A stretch of DNA of 64,000 bases, from assembly GCA_014238285.1 (NCBI GenBank), contig JABABK010000007.1, positions 1 through 64,000 of the forward strand, in the 5' to 3' direction. Under the pieces are notes generated by a model. It was not told where the DNA came from. It was given only the letters and a program-made list of their open reading frames with translations, and searched no databases. Made by a program: the position numbers and the translations under genes. This document shows positions 44,654 to 53,444 of the stretch, piece by piece. Position 1 is the first letter of the stretch, and each line of letters starts with the position of its first letter. Origin of the DNA: Hellea sp. (GTDB taxonomy: Bacteria > Pseudomonadota > Alphaproteobacteria > Caulobacterales > Maricaulaceae).

Positions 44654-46258
44654 ATGGGCGCAGCCGATTACACAAACACCGAAGCGGTGAGAACATTTGT
44701 CAATAAATTACAAAATAATGAAATTTCAAACCCACGTGATCTTAAGATAAAAGAGCATTTAGACGAACTCGCAAAATCATTGGCAGATAAACACCAGTCC
44801 TTAAGGGATGCCGTAAACGCGATTGACCTTGACGCCCACAACGCTTCTTACATCCGGCTCACAACCGCCGAAGAATTTGGGTTAACTCTATATTTGGGAA
44901 CGAATTGGGAAGATAGCCCACCAGAATGGTTTCAAAAATGGCTTGCAGAAAGCGAGTTACATAGACTCGGTTTCGATATTTTAAAATCGATCATGAAAGA
45001 CTATGAACATTATAAGATGAGCCAAGCAGAATATGACACGCTCATGAAGTCCGCAAGCTCTCCTGGCCTTATCGCCAATGACGGGACATATTTTGGCACA
45101 GGAAAATATGAGCAAATGGATGAAAAGTGGATGATTGCCGCACTCAACTATGTTCTAAATATCGTACATTCTGACGATATTTACGCGCCCTTCCCCAATC
45201 CAGTCTTAACCGCAGCCCCTCTAACCTTAAAACCCACCTCAGCCCATGCAGAGCCTGTTCTAGGTATTCTTGGGGATTGGGGTGCAGGTTTTTATAATGA
45301 ACCAAATGGAGTTGGCGGAACAATACCATGTCCCGCGCAGCGCGTTGCGGCCGACCTTAGTCAACACTCAATCGACTATCTCATTCATTTGGGCGACACT
45401 TATTATGCAGGAACCGATGGCTCCCGGCTCGGCCCTGACTCCGCCAATGAAGAACAAGAAAACCTCATCAATGTTTGGCCGGACCAAGGAACAGGACGAA
45501 ATTATACGCTTAATTCTAATCATGAAATGTACGGCGCCGCACAAGGGTATTTTAATGTCGCCCTGCGCAGGTCTGGGTTCTTTAATCAGCAAAACGGCGC
45601 CAGTGTTTTTGCGATGACCTATCCTCTTAAGATCGGCGGAAACCCTACAGGGAAGTCTTGGTTGGTTCTTGGTCTCGATTCTGCTTACTATTCTGACAAA
45701 GAAAACGGAATTAAAATGTATATGGACGGCGCAATTGGTTCTAAAAAGTTTCTGGATGAGCATAAAAAGCAAATTCACATGATCGAAAACATCTGCGCTG
45801 GTCATAAAGGTCCCATTATGGTCATGACCCATCATAACCCATGCGACACCATCACAACTAAAACCAATATCCTATATGATCAGGTTGTTTCTGCCATTGG
45901 CCGCGCGCCCTCTCTATGGGTTTGGGGTCACGTCCATAATGCCATTGTATATGATCAAATGATTATTAGTGACGATAAGCCTGTCTTTATCACATCCATG
46001 ACTAAAAGCAGGTGTTGTGGTCACGGCGCAGTACCATTTGGCCCAGCATGGGGCCTAGAGGGACGCGGCGATATCGCTTATTATGCCCACACGCATGATG
46101 ATCAATTTCCGGCTGACGTGCCGAGGGTCAAAAACGGGTATGCTTTATATACTCTGCATGACGATGGCGGCTTTACCGAAAATTTCTATGAGGTTGGCAA
46201 TCCAGAAAAACCCGCGTTTTCAAAAAAATGGACTCCTGATCAAGTCTACGGCAATTAG
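44654..46258 (+). CDS. Metallophosphoesterase with large N-terminal region
   Basis: A 534-residue protein. The C-terminal two thirds is a calcineurin-like phosphoesterase with its metal ligands in GILGDWGAGF (about residues 209-218), LIHLGDTYYAG (about 245-255), SNHEMYG (about 291-297), MVMTHHNP (about 395) and WGHVHN (about 424). The layout is close to purple-acid-phosphatase-like enzymes. The N-terminal 205 residues are mostly helical, without a signal peptide, and match no family I know. Strong GGAGA ribosome site. Substrate unknown. Confidence 0.82.
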   Translation: MGAADYTNTEAVRTFVNKLQNNEISNPRDLKIKEHLDELAKSLADKHQSLRDAVNAIDLDAHNASYIRLTTAEEFGLTLYLGTNWEDSPPEWFQKWLAESELHRLGFDILKSIMKDYEHYKMSQAEYDTLMKSASSPGLIANDGTYFGTGKYEQMDEKWMIAALNYVLNIVHSDDIYAPFPNPVLTAAPLTLKPTSAHAEPVLGILGDWGAGFYNEPNGVGGTIPCPAQRVAADLSQHSIDYLIHLGDTYYAGTDGSRLGPDSANEEQENLINVWPDQGTGRNYTLNSNHEMYGAAQGYFNVALRRSGFFNQQNGASVFAMTYPLKIGGNPTGKSWLVLGLDSAYYSDKENGIKMYMDGAIGSKKFLDEHKKQIHMIENICAGHKGPIMVMTHHNPCDTITTKTNILYDQVVSAIGRAPSLWVWGHVHNAIVYDQMIISDDKPVFITSMTKSRCCGHGAVPFGPAWGLEGRGDIAYYAHTHDDQFPADVPRVKNGYALYTLHDDGGFTENFYEVGNPEKPAFSKKWTPDQVYGN

Positions 46259-46274
46259 AGAAATTTGCATTAAG

Positions 46275-47468
46275 TCAAATTTCTTCCGCCATAATTTGTG
46301 AAAACAGCTCAGGGTCAGTGACCCCTTCCGTTCCAATCAATAGTATATGAGCATCACCATCAAGGTTTAGCCTAGAGCGCACCTCACTATCACTCGCGGC
46401 GCAGATCAAAGCCGCTAAACCTGCAACCCCGCTTTCGCCTGCTTTTATTCCGGCTTCAGATGCCGCTAACATACGGATCGTCGGTGAAATAACATCATCA
46501 GGAATCAACAGATAGTCTTGAATGCTAACTGCAAGCACATCCCACGCCATGGGTGACGCTTCTCCGCAAGAGAGGCCTGCCATGATGCTTTCTTCTTCGA
46601 CTTTAGCGGTAACGGCTCTGCCCGCCTTTGCGCTTTCAAACAAACAGGGCGCACGTAAAGGTTCTACAACAATATATCTCGGGGTCGCCTCTGGCCAAAG
46701 ATGATGAAAGCTTAAAACCATTGCCGCCGCAAAAGACCCAACACCGCCTTGTAGAAATATGTGGGTCGGCGGCTCTGCTAATTGAGTTTTCACTTCATCG
46801 ACAATAACGCCGTATCCAGCCATCACATCTTTGGGTGTTTCCTCATAACCCGGCCAAGTCGTATCAGATACAATGATCCAGCCATTTTCATCAGCGTCAA
46901 CTTTCGTTTGCGCCACCGCATCATCATAATCGCCAGAAACCCGGGCGACTTCTGCGCCATAGGCGGCAATTGCCTTTTCACGAAACGGACTGACTTCTGC
47001 GTGAATATATATTCGGCACGACGCGCCGATGCGCTGCGCGCCCCAAGCCACAGAACGGCCATGATTACCATCCGTGGCTGATACCACGGTAATGTTTTTT
47101 ACTTCAGCCGCGTAGCGTCCGCTGTAAATGTCTCCAAAACTCACATTTTGACCTAGCGCGCGTTTCAGTTCTTTTTGAACTGCCCGCAAAACCGCATAGG
47201 CACCGCCGAGCGCCTTAAAACTACCCAAGCTGAACCGCGGACCTTCGTGTTTGTAACTGATCGTCCCGATATTTAGAGCGCTTGCCACATCGGTTAAATC
47301 CGCCAAAGGCATCGGCCCATAACCAACCCATGTCTTAATTTCATCAATCGCTGCATTGAGATCATTTACTGATAGGTAATTCGGAAGTTGAGAGGTTTTT
47401 TCTTCACTTCTTGAGAAAAGTTTTTGTCTCTCTCCAATTTTGGAAATTTCTATAAGCTGGTGTTTCAT
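46275..47468 (-). CDS. Diaminopropionate ammonia-lyase-like PLP enzyme
   Basis: A 397-residue fold-type II PLP enzyme. The lysine in RFSLGSFKALGGAYAV (about residues 79-94) is the Schiff-base residue, VSATDGNHGRSVAWGAQRIG (about 128-147) matches the diaminopropionate ammonia-lyase subgroup, the PLP phosphate loop is LQGGVGSFAAAMV, and GGEASPMAWD-type sequence is seen as CGEASPMAWDVL. Family members convert 2,3-diaminopropionate to pyruvate and ammonia; threonine or serine dehydratase activity cannot be excluded. Convergent with the phosphoesterase, 16 bases apart. Confidence 0.85.
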   Translation of the reverse strand: MKHQLIEISKIGERQKLFSRSEEKTSQLPNYLSVNDLNAAIDEIKTWVGYGPMPLADLTDVASALNIGTISYKHEGPRFSLGSFKALGGAYAVLRAVQKELKRALGQNVSFGDIYSGRYAAEVKNITVVSATDGNHGRSVAWGAQRIGASCRIYIHAEVSPFREKAIAAYGAEVARVSGDYDDAVAQTKVDADENGWIIVSDTTWPGYEETPKDVMAGYGVIVDEVKTQLAEPPTHIFLQGGVGSFAAAMVLSFHHLWPEATPRYIVVEPLRAPCLFESAKAGRAVTAKVEEESIMAGLSCGEASPMAWDVLAVSIQDYLLIPDDVISPTIRMLAASEAGIKAGESGVAGLAALICAASDSEVRSRLNLDGDAHILLIGTEGVTDPELFSQIMAEEI

Positions 47469-47540
47469 CTCATATTCCGCTGCTAGCCAATTTTGGCGTG
47501 ATTATTGCAAATAGAGTCTCTCACGCAAGGAGAGATATGA

Positions 47541-47894
47541 GTGTTCTGGCCTTTTAGAAGACAAACTGAGAATGCGCTAAATCAAACGATTGTTCGCAAT
47601 CAATCAGAAACCCGTCATGCAAAGGCCTTAGGGCCAGTTGGGTCGGATAGAATCGCTTGCGTCATTGCCGTTCTTCTGGATCAACCCTATTGGGATTACG
47701 CCATAGACCAACAATCCGCTCTTGAAAATGCTGTTTTTACGGCGTCTTTTGCCGGCTTCATGCAGCCTTTTGACCATGAAGAAGAAGAGCTTATCAAGTT
47801 TCTAAGCACCCGGTTCGCTGGGCGAAAAATTTCAACATTTGCTTGGGGGCTTTATACAGATTTGTTGCGCGAACAAGAACGCGAGTCCGCTTAA
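47541..47894 (+). CDS. Hypothetical protein, 117 residues
   Basis: No family recognised. A GTG start with AGGAGA 7 bases upstream yields MFWPFRRQTENALNQTIVRN. The middle is helical with several acidic and aromatic residues (LLDQPYWDYAIDQQSALENA, HEEEELIKFLSTRF). There is no membrane segment or signal peptide. It is expressed alone, and its stop overlaps the acyltransferase stop by four bases. Confidence 0.65.
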   Translation: MFWPFRRQTENALNQTIVRNQSETRHAKALGPVGSDRIACVIAVLLDQPYWDYAIDQQSALENAVFTASFAGFMQPFDHEEEELIKFLSTRFAGRKISTFAWGLYTDLLREQERESA

Positions 47895-48859
47895 GGCTTA
47901 TCTGTAAAAATCAAACGTGCCCTAAGCCATTGATTAACGGGACGCTCAAAAAACCTATAAATCACCACCGCAATCACGCAAGTTAACGCAAAGACAATCA
48001 TCGTCATAATGACGCTTGCCATCTGGCCAAATTGAAACACATGCAATACCTTATCACAAAATTGAATCACATAAACATGGCTAAGATAGAGCGCGTAACT
48101 GGCGCCGCCTAACATCACAATCAGTTTTGGAATTCGCACGTTTTTCAAATAATGCAATGCCAGCGCCGCAATAATCAAACATGGGAAACCCAGTTTATAG
48201 GCTCTATGGGATAAAGTTATATCTGCCAATATAAGCGGGCTAAAATAAAGCAGGGCATAGACCAATAGTCGGCTTAAGCGTCTTTGTCCCAAGACCTCAA
48301 ACAATGCGAAGCCCAAAATAAATTCTAATATTATGGGGTCGCCATAAACCTGAAACAAAAACCTCTCATTTCCATGAAACAAAAAAACAAGTCCGAAAAA
48401 CGCTATAGCGACAATCAAATCTCTATTTTTAAAATTAAGGAATAAAGCCAGCGCAAAGACTGCATAAAAAAACATTTCATAATTCAGCGTCCATCCGACA
48501 AATAAAATTGGGTAATGTCCCACCCCGTTTTTATCAAAAGGAATAAAGAATAACGACTTGGCCAGGTCTGCCATATCCCCACTAGTGTTATTAAGGACTT
48601 CCGGCATTATAATCGCCACACTAAAAATGAACATCGTTAGAAGCCAATAGATCGGCACAATTCTAATCATCCGCTTGAAGAAAAACTTATCATGGGTTTT
48701 AGTCGTCGATAACATCATCACAAATCCACTGATAATGAAGAACATATCAACGCCAAAACTGGCATAGGCCCACCCCATGGTGGGTAAATGAACCACAACA
48801 ATCGCTGCAGCGGCCAAAAACCGAAGGGCTTCTATAATTTGATTGCGGGACGAATCCAT
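47891..48859 (-). CDS. Acyltransferase family 3 membrane protein
   Basis: A 322-residue integral membrane O-acyltransferase. NQIIEALRFLAAAAIVVVHL (about residues 6-25, catalytic His), FGVDMFFIISGFVMML, and about nine further helices match the Acyl_transf_3 family, ending FERPVNQWL. There is no C-terminal SGNH domain. It probably acetylates or succinylates a cell-surface polysaccharide or lipid. Start MDSSRNQ at 48859 lies 16 bases past the stop of the upstream small gene; an ATG at 48916 would overlap it. It is intact, unlike the acyltransferase fragment at 449. Confidence 0.85.
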   Translation of the reverse strand: MDSSRNQIIEALRFLAAAAIVVVHLPTMGWAYASFGVDMFFIISGFVMMLSTTKTHDKFFFKRMIRIVPIYWLLTMFIFSVAIIMPEVLNNTSGDMADLAKSLFFIPFDKNGVGHYPILFVGWTLNYEMFFYAVFALALFLNFKNRDLIVAIAFFGLVFLFHGNERFLFQVYGDPIILEFILGFALFEVLGQRRLSRLLVYALLYFSPLILADITLSHRAYKLGFPCLIIAALALHYLKNVRIPKLIVMLGGASYALYLSHVYVIQFCDKVLHVFQFGQMASVIMTMIVFALTCVIAVVIYRFFERPVNQWLRARLIFTDKP

Positions 48860-48875
48860 AAAACCTGATAATTGA

Positions 48876-49148
48876 CTAAAGGTTTTTTTCAAGAGCCTTT
48901 CGTACCTGAAGCGCATGTCGGCCTAATAGCTTCGGGCAGGTTTTTCCACCTTGAATGAGTTCATTGTTATCTAAATATTCAAGCAAATGTTCTGATAAAT
49001 AGGGCCTGTCTTCTGCCATCTCTATCTTTGTTTGCCACTGCTGGGCACATTGTTGATAAGTTTTGCTATAATTATCCAAATATCGGATGCCGCCTAATGT
49101 GGCTACAAACCCTATAAACAAACCAATATATACCAAAAACTGTTTCAT
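48876..49148 (-). CDS. Small membrane-anchored protein, 90 residues
   Basis: Unknown family. A signal-anchor helix (about residues 3-22, FLVYIGLFIGFVATLGGIRY) leads into a soluble, periplasmic tail of about 65 residues with two cysteines (QQCAQQW and GKTCPKLL) that may form a disulfide. It precedes the acyltransferase gene by 16 bases. Confidence 0.6.
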   Translation of the reverse strand: MKQFLVYIGLFIGFVATLGGIRYLDNYSKTYQQCAQQWQTKIEMAEDRPYLSEHLLEYLDNNELIQGGKTCPKLLGRHALQVRKALEKNL

Positions 49149-49199
49149 AGAGAAACAGAAGCAAGAAGCTAGCCAACCCCGATGGTTAACAATTTATTA

Positions 49200-49709
49200 T
49201 TATGAAGTGATTCTAAAATCCATACCGGGTTCCAAATCTCGCAATAAAGCAACCATCACATCCGGCGTTAAAGCAACACAGCCTAATGTCTGCCGGTCAT
49301 CTGTTTGCGCGATGTGGATAAACACGGCTGAACCAGCGCCTTTTTGCGGCGGGCTATCATTGTGATCCATCACTAGAATAATATCATAGACGCCATCATC
49401 CCGCCAAAGTTTTTCATGGGATCCACTAAACGGTAGCCGAACAAACCGGTTATAGGCTCCGCTTTTTACATCATCACACCAACCGTCTTGAGGCGATAAA
49501 GGCCACATATGAAGGCGGCTTGGTGGCCTAAACGGCAATCGGTCTGGCCTATACAGGCCAAAGCGCACGTTATATTGGCCCAAAGGCGTTTTACCGTCAC
49601 CTTCTACGCCTTGTTTTTCATCAATATACCCACCCTGGCCAATGCGGCATTGATATTTATAATCGTCCCAAACGATAGATTGATCGTGGCAACTCACGGA
49701 AATGATCAT
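49200..49709 (-). CDS. L,D-transpeptidase (YkuD) domain protein
   Basis: A 169-residue protein with a YkuD-type domain. The catalytic motif is VFIHIAQTDDRQTLGCVALT (about residues 131-150), with the His and nucleophile Cys in H-x(n)-GCVAL. EGDGKTPLGQYNV and VMDHND support the COG3786/YkuD group. No signal peptide is visible at the N-terminus (MIISVSCHDQSIVW), unusual for a peptidoglycan cross-linking enzyme. Confidence 0.85.
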   Translation of the reverse strand: MIISVSCHDQSIVWDDYKYQCRIGQGGYIDEKQGVEGDGKTPLGQYNVRFGLYRPDRLPFRPPSRLHMWPLSPQDGWCDDVKSGAYNRFVRLPFSGSHEKLWRDDGVYDIILVMDHNDSPPQKGAGSAVFIHIAQTDDRQTLGCVALTPDVMVALLRDLEPGMDFRITS

Positions 49710-49801
49710 ATATACTCACGCAATAGTGAAAACTTGAGAGCAATCTGGCATTAGCTTATTGATTGTGGCAAGCTTAAAAGAACACAAAATTGTGAGGACC
49801 T

Positions 49802-50509
49802 ATGGCCGTTAAAAAACGCCTTCTATTAGTTGATGATGACGATGATCTACGGGACGAGCTCACTGAGCAATTCGCGCTTTATGACGAATTTGAAACAATG
49901 GGAGCTGCAACAGCAACCGAAGGCATCGAACTCGCCAAAACTAGCCCATTCGATCTTATCCTGCTAGATGTCGACCTTCCCGACATGCTGGGAACAGAAG
50001 CCTGCGATATTATGCGAAAAGCCGGCGTTGCCGCGCCCATCGTTATGCTCACGGGTAATGATGGCGATATGAACGAAATATTGGGCCTTAATTCCGGCGC
50101 CAATGATTACGTCACAAAACCATTTCGATTTGCGGTCTTACTGGCGCGGCTACGCGCTCATTTACGCAGCTTCGAACAAAGCGAAGAAGCAAGTTTTCAA
50201 ATCGGCCCCTATGAATTCAAGCCAGCCTATAAACGATTAGTGCCGCCGCCAGACGAGAACGGGACACAACCTCGGGATATCCGGCTGACAGAAAAAGAAA
50301 CCAATATTTTAAAATATTTGTACCGCGCCGGCGGCAAGCCTGTTGGCCGAGACGAATTATTACATGAAGTTTGGGGTTATAATTCCGGTGTCACAACCCA
50401 CACACTCGAAACGCATGTTTATCGATTACGTCAAAAAATCGAACCAGAAAAAGGCCAAGCTACCTTGTTAGTCACTGAACCTGGTGGTTACCGCCTAGTT
50501 ATGGCATAA
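49802..50509 (+). CDS. OmpR-family response regulator, CenR-like
   Basis: A 235-residue two-component regulator. The receiver domain (residues 1-120) shows the acidic pocket VDDDDDL, the phospho-accepting Asp in ILLDVDLPD (about residue 57), MLTG and KPFRFAVLLARLRAHL. The winged-helix effector (about 135-235) has RLTEKETNILKYLYRAGG, HEVWGYNSGVTTHTLETHVYRLRQK and LLVTEPGGYRLV. It closely resembles the alphaproteobacterial CenR envelope regulator as I remember it; the assignment is not proven. No sensor kinase gene is adjacent. Transcribed with the lysoplasmalogenase gene six bases later. Confidence 0.88.
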   Translation: MAVKKRLLLVDDDDDLRDELTEQFALYDEFETMGAATATEGIELAKTSPFDLILLDVDLPDMLGTEACDIMRKAGVAAPIVMLTGNDGDMNEILGLNSGANDYVTKPFRFAVLLARLRAHLRSFEQSEEASFQIGPYEFKPAYKRLVPPPDENGTQPRDIRLTEKETNILKYLYRAGGKPVGRDELLHEVWGYNSGVTTHTLETHVYRLRQKIEPEKGQATLLVTEPGGYRLVMA

Positions 50510-50515
50510 ATTAAT

Positions 50516-51136
50516 ATGACCATTATTCTCGCAATTTATGCTGTTCTTGTGTTGGCCCTAACTTGGACAGAATATAACCGCAAAAGAAACCTTCAGGCAT
50601 GGCTTAAACCATTGGCTGCCCTCGGGTTTATCCTAATTGCCATCTTCAGCGGCGCTTTATATTGGGATTTTGGCCGATGGATATTATGGGGATTAATCGC
50701 CTGCGCCGTCGGAGATGTGTTGCTTTTATCTCGCGACAATCCCCTGAAGTTTAAACTCGGCATGCTTGCTTTTGCCATAGGGCATCTTTTGTATGTCTGG
50801 GCCTTTATAAATCACTCAGGAAAATCTGATTTAGCGCCTTGGATGTTTTTGCCTTTGATTGCCGGCATCGGGTATTTTACTTGGGTTCTGAAAAAACTTC
50901 CTAAAGACATGATCGCCCCTGTCGCTATCTACACGGTGATCATAATGGCCATGGTCATTTTCAGCTTCACAGTGCCTATAGCGATTATACCGCTCGCCGC
51001 CATCATGTTTGCTATATCGGATATGTTTGTCGCGCGAGATCGCTTTGTCTCAAATCAGCCCATAAACACTATTGCGATAACGCCTTTATATTTTGGAGCG
51101 CAGGCGCTCTTCGCGCTTGCGGCCAGTATAGGCTAA
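50516..51136 (+). CDS. Lysoplasmalogenase (YhhN/TMEM86 family)
   Basis: A 206-residue membrane protein of about eight helices. The family pattern is visible: KPLAALGFILIAIFSG (about residues 32-47), LIACAVGDVLLLSRDNPLKFKLGMLAFAIGHLLYVWAF in pieces, and AIMFAISDMFVARDRFVS near 170, with the conserved aspartates. The enzyme cleaves the vinyl ether of lysoplasmalogens; the bacterial substrate may differ. It converges with xth, overlapping four bases. Confidence 0.9.
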   Translation: MTIILAIYAVLVLALTWTEYNRKRNLQAWLKPLAALGFILIAIFSGALYWDFGRWILWGLIACAVGDVLLLSRDNPLKFKLGMLAFAIGHLLYVWAFINHSGKSDLAPWMFLPLIAGIGYFTWVLKKLPKDMIAPVAIYTVIIMAMVIFSFTVPIAIIPLAAIMFAISDMFVARDRFVSNQPINTIAITPLYFGAQALFALAASIG

Positions 51137-51954
51137 AGCTTTAAGGTCTGAGTGAGCGGTGCGTGGTCTGACGGCTTTTCTTTTATCCGCCACTCCGTAT
51201 GGATTTCATACCCCTGAGCGCCAGCTTTTTCTGCAGCTGGTTTTAAGGCTTGGCTGACCCATATATGATCCAAACGTCGACCACGATTAGACTTAAAAAC
51301 ATCCTTCGCCCGGTATGACCACCACGTATAAAGCTTTTCATCAACTGGTCTGAAGAGACGCGCCGTATCAACAAAATCATGACAGGCCCGCAAGTTTTCC
51401 AATATCTCAACTTCCATAGGTGTGTGGCTGACAACTTTTAAAAGCTGTTTATGGGACCACACATCATGCTCTCCGGGCGCAATATTAAAATCGCCAACCA
51501 AAACTTGTTGATCGTCACCTTTTTTAAACCGTTCTTTGAAATAGCCATTCATCGCTGCAAGAAAATCGAGCTTATGCTGAAATTTGTCATTTACAACCGG
51601 GTCGGCGACATCTCCGCCAGCTGGAATGTAAAAATTATGAAGCTCAAAATCTTCTCTTCCAGCGAGAACTTTCGTGCTGACATGGCGCGCATGATCCAAA
51701 GGACAAAAACTAGTCGATAACCGCTCCATAGGTAGGCGCGATAGAGTTGCCGCACCGTGATATCCTTTTTGACCCGAAACCTCGATATAGTCGTAACCGA
51801 GGTCTTTAAACGGCTTATAAGGAAATTGGTCTTCTAGGCATTTAATCTCTTGCAACGCCAAAATGTCAGGTGCGTGTTCTTTCAAGAAACGCGCGACCGT
51901 CTCTTGGCGAAGCCGGACCGAATTAATATTCCATGTGGTAATTTTGATTTGCAT
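51133..51954 (-). CDS. xth: Exodeoxyribonuclease III
   Basis: A 273-residue AP endonuclease/3'-exonuclease of the ExoIII type. ITTWNINSVRLRQ opens the protein, then LALQEIKC (metal-binding Glu), YHGAATLSR, VLVGDFNIAP (Asp-Asn pair), SNRGRRLDHIWVSQ and KPSDHAPL (catalytic His). The start MQIKITTW at 51954 avoids the extra ten residues of an upstream codon at 51984. It sits next to lolA, as in many alphaproteobacteria. Confidence 0.95.
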   Translation of the reverse strand: MQIKITTWNINSVRLRQETVARFLKEHAPDILALQEIKCLEDQFPYKPFKDLGYDYIEVSGQKGYHGAATLSRLPMERLSTSFCPLDHARHVSTKVLAGREDFELHNFYIPAGGDVADPVVNDKFQHKLDFLAAMNGYFKERFKKGDDQQVLVGDFNIAPGEHDVWSHKQLLKVVSHTPMEVEILENLRACHDFVDTARLFRPVDEKLYTWWSYRAKDVFKSNRGRRLDHIWVSQALKPAAEKAGAQGYEIHTEWRIKEKPSDHAPLTQTLKL

Positions 51955-52014
51955 TTGATCTTGCTGGCAGAGGCCCGCCAGCAAGGCAAGTTGATTATGC
52001 GGCTATACTCAAAT

Positions 52015-52692
52015 TTATCGGCGGCGACGGTCCCGGCGGTCTTCATCGCGGTGAATAAAGATGCGAGGATCGACATTTCCATTATAGCGAAGGTCGGACA
52101 ACACGACACGGGTTTCGCCGCCAAAGCTATCGGCAATAACCCAAGCTTTAAACGCTAATGTTTGCGGATCAAAAATCATCGAAATATCACCGTCCATTTC
52201 GCCGCTGCCGTCTCTGGCTGTAACGCGGATTTCCTGAGGCGTTTTAAGCAAACCAACGACTTCGGTGTCGCGGGCTAAGTTGACATTTTCTTTCAAAAAA
52301 TAATTAAGAGGTGTCGCCGATAATGGAACACGATCTGTAGTTTCTAAGGCTTTGTCGTGTTGAACCAAAGTCACACCATCAGAAACAACCAGTAACGGAT
52401 TTGGTGCATCATACTCGAACCGCATTCGTCCGGGGCGAGACAGGTGAATAATCCCTGTATCGATCTGGCCATCAGACGTATATTGCGTAAACCGCCCTTC
52501 AAAGTTCGTAATGGAGTTTAAGGCCCCGTCGAGACGCGTAAGATCGTATTCAACGTTTTGTGGATCAGAAAAACTTGAAACAACGGGCTGCGGCGTTGAG
52601 TAGGCCTGTCCAACCTGACCTGTCGCAATAGCGCCAATAGAAAGCGCTGCGAGCGCTATACCAGCCATATATATTTTTTTGAATTTCTTCAT
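52015..52692 (-). CDS. lolA: Outer-membrane lipoprotein carrier protein LolA
   Basis: A 225-residue periplasmic carrier that moves lipoproteins from LolCDE to the outer membrane. A signal peptide (about residues 1-28, AGIALAALSIGAIATGQ) is followed by LDGALNSITNFEGRFTQYTSDG, GIIHLSRPGRMRFEYDAPNPLLVVSDG and TPLNYFLKENVNL, characteristic of LolA. The C-terminus has an arginine-rich tail (DRRDRRRR). Only 60 bases separate it from xth. Confidence 0.92.
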   Translation of the reverse strand: MKKFKKIYMAGIALAALSIGAIATGQVGQAYSTPQPVVSSFSDPQNVEYDLTRLDGALNSITNFEGRFTQYTSDGQIDTGIIHLSRPGRMRFEYDAPNPLLVVSDGVTLVQHDKALETTDRVPLSATPLNYFLKENVNLARDTEVVGLLKTPQEIRVTARDGSGEMDGDISMIFDPQTLAFKAWVIADSFGGETRVVLSDLRYNGNVDPRIFIHRDEDRRDRRRR

Positions 52693-52795
52693 AATTAAAC
52701 CTCTTATTCAGCTTGTTTATAAGAAACCAAGATTTAATCCAGCCTGAATAAAAACAGTTTTTTCATTAAATTACCTCCATAGTATCAAAGAATTT

Positions 52796-52816
52796 AAATT
52801 GAATTTTAAACAATTT
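52796..52816. promoter_or_regulatory. AT-rich inverted repeat upstream of the MarR gene
   Basis: AAATTG, nine bases, CAATTT lies in the 211-base divergent gap between lolA and the MarR-type gene, 88 bases before the MarR ATG. MarR proteins often bind such dyads at their own promoter; the AT-rich context makes a chance match possible. The rest of the gap holds no gene. Confidence 0.35.
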
Positions 52817-52903
52817 TATGCTAAATGTAAGTAACTGCCAGTGGGGCAATGAGAGCAATAAACCGGGACTTAGAGAGACTGACGCGAATGCGGAGGCTAT
52901 ATT

Positions 52904-53434
52904 ATGTCGTTGTTTACCATACGGCCGGGAATTGAATCAGGTTCTCCTGCCGATACTATTCAGAATTTAGAGTCACTCCCTGAAGAGGCTAATATTCACG
53001 CGCTTTGCGCGGCAATCGCTGCTGATTACGTAAAATTTGTGAAAAAGCATGTTTTAGAAGATTTAGATATGCCACAAAAATATACGATCAGAGACTTACA
53101 GGTCCTAATAAGTATTTTTGAAAGTGATACCGTTTTAACATCCGCCCATATTGTCAAAATATCTGGTCTTGATCCAGCTACCGTTGCACGGTCTGTCAAA
53201 ACCTTAAAAGACCATGGACACATTATCACGGAATCCAGCCTAGAAGACTCTAGAAGCCGTTTATTGAAAATAACACTGGATGGACGGGCTCTAGCTAAAG
53301 AATATGTCAAAGCCAGCCGGTCGGCCTTCAATAAAAATGGTTTAAGTTCCACAAACCAAGCTGACGAAATAGGAACAGTGTTCCAACTTTTGAAAGACTT
53401 TCGAAATCAAAGCCGAAAACTCAGAAAAGTCTAA
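52904..53434 (+). CDS. MarR family transcriptional regulator
   Basis: A 176-residue regulator. A winged helix-turn-helix covers about residues 65-140: YTIRDLQVLISIF, SAHIVKISGLDPATVARSVKTLKDHGHI (recognition helix), then the wing ITESSLEDSRSRLLKITLDGRALA. Helices at both ends would form the dimer. The N-terminus has 55 extra residues relative to short MarR proteins. It is transcribed alone, divergent from lolA. Ligand and targets unknown. Confidence 0.9.
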   Translation: MSLFTIRPGIESGSPADTIQNLESLPEEANIHALCAAIAADYVKFVKKHVLEDLDMPQKYTIRDLQVLISIFESDTVLTSAHIVKISGLDPATVARSVKTLKDHGHIITESSLEDSRSRLLKITLDGRALAKEYVKASRSAFNKNGLSSTNQADEIGTVFQLLKDFRNQSRKLRKV

Positions 53435-53444
53435 GCCGCGCCTA

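Noticed and set aside
47891-48859. The acyltransferase at 47891 as source of the missing acyltransferase C-terminus at 449
   Set aside because: This gene is complete, of a shorter subfamily and lies 47 kb away; its sequence differs from the 449 fragment.
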